64,000 bases of DNA from Sphingobium sp. 66-54 (GTDB lineage: Bacteria > Pseudomonadota > Alphaproteobacteria > Sphingomonadales > Sphingomonadaceae), in assembly GCA_001899715.1 (NCBI GenBank), contig MKWI01000006.1, forward strand, positions 310,001-374,000, written 5' to 3'. How positions within the stretch are numbered: the stretch's first letter is position 1; each line of letters starts with the position of its first letter. Positions 37,796 through 45,544 of the stretch are shown piece by piece. The position numbers and the translations under genes are program-made. The notes under the pieces are model-generated. The model was not told where the DNA came from. It saw only the letters and a list, made by a program, of their open reading frames with translations, and made no database searches.

Positions 37796-39145
37796 TCATT
37801 GTCCACCCCCTGTCCGTTGTCCGGTGAGGATAGCGGCGATGACGGCATGGGTTGCCGAGGCGTTCAAACCGGCAAATCGGTAAATGTCGTTATCGACCGC
37901 AATATGCCCGTCAGCCGCCAAATCTTCGCGGGCACGGGCGAAAGCCTTGCGCTTCGCTTCCTTATTGTCGGCCGTGGAAATCCTTAAAAACTCGGCATAC
38001 CAGTCCGCGAAAGTCACACCGATGAACTCGCCATGCTCATTCAAGATGCCGTGGGAGCGGGCCGCATTTTCCAGCGCCGTGAAAGCAAGCTGGCGATTAC
38101 CCCTCAACGGTCGGGTGAATTGTTGGGTGGCCCCGCTGTCGGGTTCGATCACGCATGATGTAACCGGGTCGCCATCGGCATCGGTGCCAAGGTCAACGAC
38201 CTTCAACCGGAACCCATGTTCCTCCCCGTCCTTACCGTCTTTGGCCTTGTCGAGTTTCCAGCGGCGGGCATCACCATCCCGGCTAACCAGTATGGCGGCA
38301 TCAAGCGCGGCAAACAGGCTTGAGTGCCCGCGCAACCCTTTGGTGGAGTCCTTGCCACTGTGGGCAACAAGGATGACGAGCCCGGCGATTTTCCGTTGAA
38401 GGGTCTTTGCCCCCTCAATGACACCGCCCATGTCCTTGGAGCTATTCTCGTCCAAACCGGGAGCGGCACGGTTGAGCGTGTCGATAATGACGACACAACC
38501 CGGCGGGCATATATCGGCAAGGTCGGAAACGTCTTGCTGGTCGGTCAACCGGAAGGGTTGGAGCGAGAACCGGACAGCATCGGGCATGGCGCGGCCGTGA
38601 TGGCGCTCCCATGCCAATACCCGGCCACGAACCCCGGCTTCACCTTCAAGCCCGACATAGAGAACCGGCGCGGGTGTTGTGGGGTATCCGAAGAACTGCG
38701 CACCCTCGCCAATCGCGGCGGCGGCGGCAATGCACCAAAACGATTTGCCGTCTCGGGATGCGCCATAGACAACAACCATGCCCTCGGACGGGGCCACGCC
38801 CTTGATGCGATATTGCATCGGGGTCGGGTCGAGTTCGGCGGCGGTTTGAGGTTTGAACCGAGCTTTCCGGGACGCGGCGAATATATGCCGCTCCAATACC
38901 TCGGTCATAGCGTCCGGGTCGGGACGGGCCTTTGCCCACAATCCCTTGGCCTTGAACCGGCCGTAGGGTTTTGCCCAATCTAGGTAGAGTTCTTCATGCC
39001 TTATCCCCGCCGTCTTCAAGGCAGCGGCCACCATTTTCAGGTCTTCCGGGTTCTTGGCCGGGATGACCGAAAGCATATCCCGCAACTTGTCTTGCTCATC
39101 GGCAAGCGCGGGCGGTTCAAAGAATATGACCGGAGCGGACGCCAT
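37796..39145 (-). CDS. PriCT2/RepA-like AAA ATPase (replication protein)
   Basis: N-terminal DKLRDMLSVIPAKNPEDLKMVAAALKTAG...LYLDWAKPYGRFKAKGLW (PriCT_2-like), Walker A VYGASRDGKSFW, CVVIIDTLNRAAPGLDENSSKDMGGVIEGAKTLQRK typical of RepA-type helicases. Confidence 0.82.
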   Translation of the reverse strand: MASAPVIFFEPPALADEQDKLRDMLSVIPAKNPEDLKMVAAALKTAGIRHEELYLDWAKPYGRFKAKGLWAKARPDPDAMTEVLERHIFAASRKARFKPQTAAELDPTPMQYRIKGVAPSEGMVVVYGASRDGKSFWCIAAAAAIGEGAQFFGYPTTPAPVLYVGLEGEAGVRGRVLAWERHHGRAMPDAVRFSLQPFRLTDQQDVSDLADICPPGCVVIIDTLNRAAPGLDENSSKDMGGVIEGAKTLQRKIAGLVILVAHSGKDSTKGLRGHSSLFAALDAAILVSRDGDARRWKLDKAKDGKDGEEHGFRLKVVDLGTDADGDPVTSCVIEPDSGATQQFTRPLRGNRQLAFTALENAARSHGILNEHGEFIGVTFADWYAEFLRISTADNKEAKRKAFARAREDLAADGHIAVDNDIYRFAGLNASATHAVIAAILTGQRTGGGQ

Positions 39146-39150
39146 AGGGA

Positions 39151-39393
39151 TTACGCCGCAAGCTCCGAACGCTGGCGCTCAAGGCTTACAACGAGTTCCC
39201 GGATTTCATCGTCCGACTTGCCCGCGATCCGGGCGGCATTGATGGCGGCAACCTCGTTCTCGGGCCAAGCGGCCATGCGGGAACCGAGTTTGACGGGACG
39301 CGGGAATAGACCTTGTTTGGCGCGAAGATAGACGGTTGGCCGGGCGAGCCCGGTTCGCTCCATGACGGCGGGGAGGCGCAATAGGTTGTTCAT
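39151..39393 (-). CDS. AlpA-family transcriptional regulator
   Basis: LLRLPAVMERTGLARPTVYLRAKQGLFPRPVKLGSRMAAWPENEVAAI. Confidence 0.88.
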   Translation of the reverse strand: MNNLLRLPAVMERTGLARPTVYLRAKQGLFPRPVKLGSRMAAWPENEVAAINAARIAGKSDDEIRELVVSLERQRSELAA

Positions 39394-39484
39394 GGGTTAC
39401 TCCTGAACTTAACAAGTTTCAGGAGCCGTTTTTGACCTACCCAAGTCTAACTAGACAACTTGATTAAAATAAGTCTGGTAATTG

Positions 39485-39745
39485 TCAGTTTAATCTATCT
39501 AGTTCGGCAATTTTACTCGCAATATCTGTTTTTCGTCTTGCCTCTTGTTCGGAGGAAACCGCCGGTAGGTTCCGTGAATATTCCTCGTAAATCACGTCAA
39601 CTGCCTCAAGGTAGGTATTCAGCCCGGCGCGTTTCGCCGCCAATGCCTTCAACAGTAATGGCAATTTCTCCGGCGTATCCAGCCGCTTCCGGCCGCGTGT
39701 TTCGATAACCGGAATACCGTTATCCGGTGGACCATATCCATTCAT
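39485..39745 (-). CDS. Small hypothetical protein coupled to integrase
   Basis: MNGYGPPDNGIPVIETRGRKRLDTPEKLPLLLKALAAKRAGLNTYLEAVDVIYEEY...; ATGA overlap with the integrase stop. Confidence 0.6.
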   Translation of the reverse strand: MNGYGPPDNGIPVIETRGRKRLDTPEKLPLLLKALAAKRAGLNTYLEAVDVIYEEYSRNLPAVSSEQEARRKTDIASKIAELDRLN

Positions 39746-41040
39746 GCCGCCGAACCCTCCCGGATACCGACAACATTCCCGCCGGGTTTCTGGACGGTCC
39801 CCGCGTAAGTCGCCCAATCGGCCATGAGCTTGACCCGCTTAGGCAACAGGCTTCCCCGCTGGTATGCGGCTTCCGCCTTGTCGGCCAAACTGTGGGCAAG
39901 AGCATGTTCAATGACCTCACGCGGGTATGCGGTTGTCTCACCGGCCCATTCCCGGAAGGTGGACCGGAACCCGTGTTGCGTAAGCCCGGTGCGGTCCATA
40001 CGCTTGAGGACGGCCGTAAGCGCCATATCGCTCATTGCGCCGCCCCGAGGGGCCGGGAACACATATTCGGTGCCCTTGACCCTCGGGAGCGTCTTGAGCA
40101 ACGCAACGGCCGCGTCGGACAGGGGGACGCGATGTTCCTTGCCAGCTTTCATACGGTCGGCCGGGATTACCCACATTTGGGCGTCTAGGTCGATTTCCGC
40201 CCATGTCGCGTTGCGGACCTCACCCGAGCGGGCGACGGTGAGAATAGCGAACTCAAGGGCGCGGGCCGAAATGCCATCGCGCTTGCGAAGGTCCACCATG
40301 AACGAACCGAGTTCGGCATAGGGCAATGCCGCATGGTGGCCCCGTGTCAGGCGTTGGCGCTTGGCAAGGGAGTGTTCAAGGTTGCCCTTCCATGCCGCCG
40401 GGTTCTCGCCATCCCTGTAGCCGTTGACCTTCGCCCAATTCAGCACGGTTTCAATCCGGCCGCGAAGGCGGGAAGCGGTTTCGCTCTTGGTCGCCCAAAT
40501 CGGGCGGAGAACGTCCAATATCAATCCGCGATCAACGGACGATACCGGGAGCTTGCCGAGTTTCGGATAGGCGTAGGTTTCAAGCGTGGCGCTCCATTGC
40601 TTGACGTGCTTGTCATTCTTCCATTCGCCAGACTTGTCCGCGATGCACAATTCCGCACATTCCTTGAAGGTTTTGGACTTGGCGGTTTCAATGTGGGCAG
40701 CTTGCTTTTGGACCCGTTTTTCCTCGATTGGATCAATCCCGCTCCGAACCTTCGCCCGGATTTCGCGGGCTTTGTCCCGAGCTTCGGCCAGTGACAAACC
40801 TTCCTCCCGAACCGATTGCTCAAGGGTAAGGCCGATTTTGCCGTTATAACGGCCAAGGCCAATATCGCGGCGGCGCTCACCGATCTTAAGGCGGAGTGCC
40901 CACACTTTGGTCCCGCCTTCCAACCGGAGGTGCAAACCCTCGCACCGATCACCACCAACCATGACCCGGTGATTGGTCTTTCCGTCCGCCTTCAACCTCT
41001 CAACCGCCGGTGCGGTCAACGCCTTTGCCACCTTCGGCAT
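39742..41040 (-). CDS. int: Tyrosine-type site-specific integrase (P4/CP4-57 type)
   Basis: N-terminal LTAPAVERLKADGKTNHRVMVGGDRCEGLHLRL; catalytic region ILTVARSGEVRNATWAEIDL...HGFRSTFREWAGETTAYPREVIEHALAHSLADKAEAAYQR. Confidence 0.96.
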   Translation of the reverse strand: MPKVAKALTAPAVERLKADGKTNHRVMVGGDRCEGLHLRLEGGTKVWALRLKIGERRRDIGLGRYNGKIGLTLEQSVREEGLSLAEARDKAREIRAKVRSGIDPIEEKRVQKQAAHIETAKSKTFKECAELCIADKSGEWKNDKHVKQWSATLETYAYPKLGKLPVSSVDRGLILDVLRPIWATKSETASRLRGRIETVLNWAKVNGYRDGENPAAWKGNLEHSLAKRQRLTRGHHAALPYAELGSFMVDLRKRDGISARALEFAILTVARSGEVRNATWAEIDLDAQMWVIPADRMKAGKEHRVPLSDAAVALLKTLPRVKGTEYVFPAPRGGAMSDMALTAVLKRMDRTGLTQHGFRSTFREWAGETTAYPREVIEHALAHSLADKAEAAYQRGSLLPKRVKLMADWATYAGTVQKPGGNVVGIREGSAA

Positions 41041-41053
41041 ACCAGAACCCCTT

Positions 41054-41077
41054 GGCCAACAATCCGGCCAACATAAA
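41054..41077 (+). repeat. Paired 12-bp repeat upstream of int
   Basis: GGCCAACAATCC + GGCCAACATAAA, starting 14 bp upstream of the int start codon. Confidence 0.75.
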
Positions 41078-41194
41078 AGCGCATATGAGGGTGGCCGTCA
41101 ATAGACTACGGTAGCCGTCATCCCTCATTAACTATTTATATTCAAATGGAAAAATTGGATGCCAGTAGATGCCGCTAGACTCTGATAGAGCGGA

Positions 41195-41211
41195 CTCCCG
41201 CTCCGCCATTT
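41195..41211 (+). repeat. att direct repeat, right
   Basis: CTCCCGCTCCGCCATTT, identical to 33887-33903. Confidence 0.9.
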
Positions 41212-41524
41212 TACCAAAAAATCAATATCTTATTCTGGCACTATTGCCACGCCAAAAAGCGCCGGTAGCCGCTCATCACACCAGCGCGGAGGCCATTGCC
41301 GAAATCCCAGATGCAGCCCTCGGGATTGGCCCCGCGCCGATCGCAGGGGCGGCTGTGGCACAGAATGTGCCGCTATGCTGGCGGTGGAGAATGCATCAGT
41401 GCTTCGGCAGCTTGTCCGGGCTTCTGCACTTGGGGTGCCTTGTTCCCCCTCCTATCCGCGCCCGATGCTCCATGTCCGCCCGCATTCAGTGGACATTCAA
41501 CCCGGCATCTCTATCCCTCCAGCC

Positions 41525-42187
41525 ATGACGATCACCTTCCCTCGCCTCGCCCGCGCACTGACCATCGGTGCCGCGTTCGCCCTGCCTCTGGTCGCGCACG
41601 CGCCGGTGGCGGCCGCGCCGGCCCATGCCGCCGACAGTGACGATCTCGCCGCGGTCAACCGCACCATTCGCGGGATCACCACGCTCAGCGCGGACTTCAC
41701 CCAGACGGACCGCAACGGCCAGATCGCCAACGGCAAGCTGCTGCTCAAGCAGCCCGGCCATGTCCGTTTCGACTATGGCAAAGGCAACGATCTGCTGATC
41801 GTGGCGGACGGCAAGTCGCTCTACATGATCGACTATCAGGTGAACCAGCAACAGCGCTGGCCGATCCGCAACTCGCCGCTCGGCGCGCTGCTCGATCCGT
41901 CGCGCGATCTCACCCGCTTCGGCAAGGTCGTGCCCTCGGGCGATCCGCGTGTCGTCTCGGTCGATGTGCGCGATCCGGCCCATCCGGAATATGGCGTGCT
42001 CAACCTCGTCTTCCTGCGCAATTCCGCGACCGCCTCGGGCCTCGATCTCTACGGCTGGGTCGCCAAGGATGCGCAGGGCAACCGCACGACCATCCGGCTC
42101 ACCAACATCAAATACGGGGTGACGATCGCGGATTCGGCCTTCCGCTGGCGCGATCCGCGCCCCAACCGGGTCGGCCCCCGGCGATAA
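41525..42187 (+). CDS. lolA: LolA-like outer-membrane lipoprotein carrier protein
   Basis: Signal peptide; LAAVNRTIRGITTLSADFTQTDRNGQIANGKLLLKQPGHVRFDYGKGNDLLIVADGKSLYMID. Confidence 0.9.
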   Translation: MTITFPRLARALTIGAAFALPLVAHAPVAAAPAHAADSDDLAAVNRTIRGITTLSADFTQTDRNGQIANGKLLLKQPGHVRFDYGKGNDLLIVADGKSLYMIDYQVNQQQRWPIRNSPLGALLDPSRDLTRFGKVVPSGDPRVVSVDVRDPAHPEYGVLNLVFLRNSATASGLDLYGWVAKDAQGNRTTIRLTNIKYGVTIADSAFRWRDPRPNRVGPRR

Positions 42188-42350
42188 AGCGCGTTGGACG
42201 CGCGATGGTCACGGTCCTGACAGATTTCATTCATCCAGCGCTCATCTGAACGGCGATATCTAGAGGGCGTGGCGTCGGCAACGCAGCCGGGATTCCCCCC
42301 TGTTGCTCGGCTCGTCCGGCGCCACAAGCGGCGCCGAGACGCGCTCACGA

Positions 42351-42386
42351 GACCCCCGTTCCACGCCCCCCGGAGCGGGGGTTTTC
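42351..42386 (+). terminator. Putative rho-independent terminator
   Basis: gaCCCCCGttccacgccccccggagCGGGGGttttcg between lolA and xth. Confidence 0.55.
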
Positions 42387-42478
42387 GTCGCCTTGAGCAT
42401 AGCGGGCCGTCCTGCTGGCCAGCAATTTTTTGCTCCCGCTGCTTGGGTTTGCGGCCAAGGGCGGTTAGGGACAGCGCC

Positions 42479-43285
42479 ATGTCCACAAAAGCCAAGCAAA
42501 CGCTCAAGGTCGCTTCCTGGAATATCAACAGCGTCCGTGCCCGGCTCGATATCGTCGAGCGCTTCCTGACCGAATATGCCCCTGATATCCTGTGCCTGCA
42601 GGAGACCAAGGTGATGAACGACGTGTTCCCCGAGGGGCTGTTCCGCCGCCACGGCTACAATCACCTCGCCCTGCACGGCCAGCGCATGCACCATGGCGTG
42701 GCAATCGCCAGCAAGGTGCCAATCCGCGACGACGACCGGCTCGACTGGCAGGCTAATGGCGAGGCGCGGCATGTCGGCGTGCGGCTCGATAACGGGCTGC
42801 GCATCGAGAATGTCTACGTGCCCGCCGGCGGCGAGGAACCGGACCGCACGATCAACCCAAAATTCGGCCAGAAGCTCGATTTCTTCGAGCGGATGATCGA
42901 CTGGTCGTCGAAACTCGACGTGCCGACGCTGCTGGTCGGCGATTTCAACGTCGCCCCGCTTGAGTGCGACGTGTGGAGCCACAAGCAGCTCATCAACGTG
43001 GTCAGCCACACGGCCATTGAGTGCGCGCTGATGGACCGGCTGCAAAAAGCCCATGACTGGGTCGACCTCGGCCGCCATTTCGTGCCGCCGCCCGGCCGGC
43101 TGTTCACCTGGTGGAGCTACCGTGCGCACGACTGGGCCAAGTCGGATCGCGGCCGGCGGCTCGACCATATGTGGGCAAGCCCGGAAGTCGCCGCCAAGGC
43201 CGTCTCGCATGTCGTCGCCGAGCCGGTGCGCAGTTGGGCGCGCCCGTCCGACCATGCGGCGCTCATCACGGAATTCGCGTTCTGA
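42479..43285 (+). CDS. xth: Exodeoxyribonuclease III
   Basis: LKVASWNINSVRARLDIVERFL...ILCLQETKV...LVGDFNVAP...RGRRLDHMWAS...SDHAALITEF. Confidence 0.94.
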   Translation: MSTKAKQTLKVASWNINSVRARLDIVERFLTEYAPDILCLQETKVMNDVFPEGLFRRHGYNHLALHGQRMHHGVAIASKVPIRDDDRLDWQANGEARHVGVRLDNGLRIENVYVPAGGEEPDRTINPKFGQKLDFFERMIDWSSKLDVPTLLVGDFNVAPLECDVWSHKQLINVVSHTAIECALMDRLQKAHDWVDLGRHFVPPPGRLFTWWSYRAHDWAKSDRGRRLDHMWASPEVAAKAVSHVVAEPVRSWARPSDHAALITEFAF

Positions 43286-44349
43286 TGGACGCGCGCGCCG
43301 CCGCCCGCGCGATCGACGCGCTGCGGCGCGGCTGGCCGATTCGCGTGACCGGCGGCGACGGGCCGCTAGGGCTGCTGCCCATCGAGGGCGCGACGGCGCC
43401 GAGCCTCGCCGCGTTCGATCCGCGGGGGCAGGCTCCGTTGCTGCTCTCGGCGGCGCGCGGCGCGACGCTCAAGCTCGCCAACCAGCGCGCAGCGGCGGAT
43501 CCACACGCTCCCGTCCTGATCGCACGCGAACCGTGGATCGACGGGCCGGCGGCCGCGATGGCGGTCGCGGACCCGGTCAGCGACCTCGCGACGCCGCTCA
43601 AGGGGCCATTCCGCGCACTGCCGATCGTGCAGGCCGAGGCGGCCGCGCAGGCGCTCGTCCTTGCGCGGCTGGCAGGGCTGCTGCCGGCCTATTTCGTGGG
43701 GGCCACGGATGCTCCCGCCGAAGTGGAGGTCACGGCCGGCGCTATCGCCGCTTACGCCGACCCGGCACGCCTCATCATCGCCGCACGAGCGCGCCTGCCG
43801 GTGGAAGCGCGCGAGGACACCGAGATTGTCGCCTTCCGCTCCACCGATGATCCACGCGAGCATATCGCGCTCATCGTCGGCCAGCCGGACGGCAACCCGC
43901 CGGTTGTGCGGCTGCACAGCGAATGCCTGACCGGCGACGTGCTCGGCAGCCTCAAATGCGATTGCGGCCCGCAGCTCCATGCCGCGCTGCACCAGATCGC
44001 CGACGGGCGCTGGGGGGTGCTACTCTATCTGCGGCAGGAGGGGCGCGGCATCGGCCTCATCAACAAGCTGCGCGCCTATGAGTTGCAGGACCAGGGCTTC
44101 GACACGGTGGACGCCAACGTCCGGCTGGGCTTCGCCATCGACGCGCGCGATTTCGGCGTGGCGGCGCGGATGCTCGGCCTGCTCGGCATCAAGGCGGTGC
44201 GGCTGCTCACCAACAACCTCGCCAAGGTCGCCGGGCTGGAGGCGGCGGGCATCACCGTGACCGAGCGGCTGCCGCTCGCGCTGCCGAGCAACCCGCACAA
44301 CGAACGCTATCTCGCCACCAAGCGCGACCGCACCGGCCACGATCTCTGA
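43285..44349 (+). CDS. ribA: GTP cyclohydrolase II
   Basis: VRLHSECLTGDVLGSLKCDCGPQLHAAL...YLRQEGRGIGLINKLRAYELQDQGFDTVDAN; TGATG overlap with xth. Confidence 0.95.
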   Translation: MDARAAARAIDALRRGWPIRVTGGDGPLGLLPIEGATAPSLAAFDPRGQAPLLLSAARGATLKLANQRAAADPHAPVLIAREPWIDGPAAAMAVADPVSDLATPLKGPFRALPIVQAEAAAQALVLARLAGLLPAYFVGATDAPAEVEVTAGAIAAYADPARLIIAARARLPVEAREDTEIVAFRSTDDPREHIALIVGQPDGNPPVVRLHSECLTGDVLGSLKCDCGPQLHAALHQIADGRWGVLLYLRQEGRGIGLINKLRAYELQDQGFDTVDANVRLGFAIDARDFGVAARMLGLLGIKAVRLLTNNLAKVAGLEAAGITVTERLPLALPSNPHNERYLATKRDRTGHDL

Positions 44350-44873
44350 TGCCGGACACCATCCTCGTCGATGGCAAGGCCGGCACGCTGACGCTGGGCG
44401 ACTGGATCCGCCCCTGCGTTATCGGCAAAGGCGGCCTGATCGCTGCCACCGACAAGCGCGAGGGCGACGACGCCACCCCATGCGGCGATTGGCCGATTCG
44501 CGCTGTGCTGCTCCGTCCCGGCCGCATTGAGACGGAATATGCGCCCGCCGTGCCATGGCGCTGGATCAGGGAAAGCGACGGCTGGTGCGACGATGCGGCC
44601 GATCCCGCCTATAACCGCCCCGTCCACCTGCCGCGCGCGACCAGTCACGAGGTGCTGGCGCGCGACGATCAGGCCTATGATGTCATCGTCGTGCTCGGCC
44701 ATAACGATGCGCCACCCGTGCCCGGCCTCGGCAGCGCCATCTTCCTCCACCAATGGGTAATCGGCGCAGACGGCGCGCCCAAAGCGACCGAAGGCTGCGT
44801 CGCCATCGCGCCGGAGAGCATGCGCACGCTCCTCCTGCGCCTTGCGCCGGGCATGATCCTGCGCATCATCTAG
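44349..44873 (+). CDS. L,D-transpeptidase (YkuD) family protein
   Basis: KREGDDATPCGDWPIR...GSAIFLHQW...ATEGCVAIAPESMRTLL. Confidence 0.87.
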   Translation: MPDTILVDGKAGTLTLGDWIRPCVIGKGGLIAATDKREGDDATPCGDWPIRAVLLRPGRIETEYAPAVPWRWIRESDGWCDDAADPAYNRPVHLPRATSHEVLARDDQAYDVIVVLGHNDAPPVPGLGSAIFLHQWVIGADGAPKATEGCVAIAPESMRTLLLRLAPGMILRII

Positions 44874-44919
44874 GGCAGATCGGCGCGGCGATGCGAAGCG
44901 CACCGCCGCGCCCGAGCGC

Positions 44920-45369
44920 TCATTTCAGAATCTGCTCCTGCAGGAACTCGCTGCCGACGACCTTGCGGAAGGCGGCGCGATTGCCGTTTTCCTTGTTGAG
45001 CTGGTCCAGCGATTTCGTCTGCCAGTCCATATACGCCTTGCGCTGGTCGAGCATGGCTTTGGCATTGGGGAAGTCGCCGTAGATCGTCACCAGATACAGG
45101 TCGGCCTCGCCCTGGCGCGGATAGAGGTTGGACAGAACATGATAGGATTTGATCCAGCCCTTGGACTTGGCGAACTCCTGCTCCTTCTTCCACTCCGATG
45201 CGATCCATTGCAGATATTGGAGATCGCCGCCGTCGAGCATGTCGATGCCGGTGACATCCCAGAAGTCGCCGGGGTCGGTGGGATAGCTTTGTGCGACTGC
45301 GGGCGCGGCAGGCAAGAAGATCACGGGCGCGCAGGCGAGCGTTATGGCCTTCAGAAGCACGTTTTTCAT
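44920..45369 (-). CDS. Hypothetical secreted protein
   Basis: Signal peptide MKNVLLKAITLACAPVIFLPAAPAVAQ; no family recognised. Confidence 0.7.
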   Translation of the reverse strand: MKNVLLKAITLACAPVIFLPAAPAVAQSYPTDPGDFWDVTGIDMLDGGDLQYLQWIASEWKKEQEFAKSKGWIKSYHVLSNLYPRQGEADLYLVTIYGDFPNAKAMLDQRKAYMDWQTKSLDQLNKENGNRAAFRKVVGSEFLQEQILK

Positions 45370-45544
45370 GGTTAGTCCCCTCGGATCATGGCTGGGTGAG
45401 CCATTCTCGTCGATCATGCGCCGGGAGTACCTGATGCAGCCCCGGCCAATCGTGCTGCGTCCCTATTGAGTCGCGATCGTGATCGCGCGGATTATCGCAC
45501 GATACACGCCATTAACGAAAGGAATTGGCGGCCCGCCTTTGCTG

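Larger units (their letters stand above)
33887..41211. mobile_element. Compact integrative element, probably phage-satellite-like, in tRNA-Ser(GGA)
   Basis: 17-bp exact direct repeat CTCCCGCTCCGCCATTT at 33887-33903 (tRNA 3' end) and 41195-41211; integrase gene beside the right copy; AlpA-like regulator, PriCT2/RepA-like ATPase and DUF5681 protein inside. Confidence 0.9.

Noticed and set aside
41159-41178. Short tandem ATGCCAGTAG/ATGCCGCTAG near attR as a recombination site
   Set aside because: Imperfect, only two units and not mirrored at attL; too weak to claim.
33887-41211. Interpretation as an ICE or a prophage
   Set aside because: No relaxase, T4SS, capsid, portal, large terminase or tail genes visible; size and content fit a satellite or small island better.
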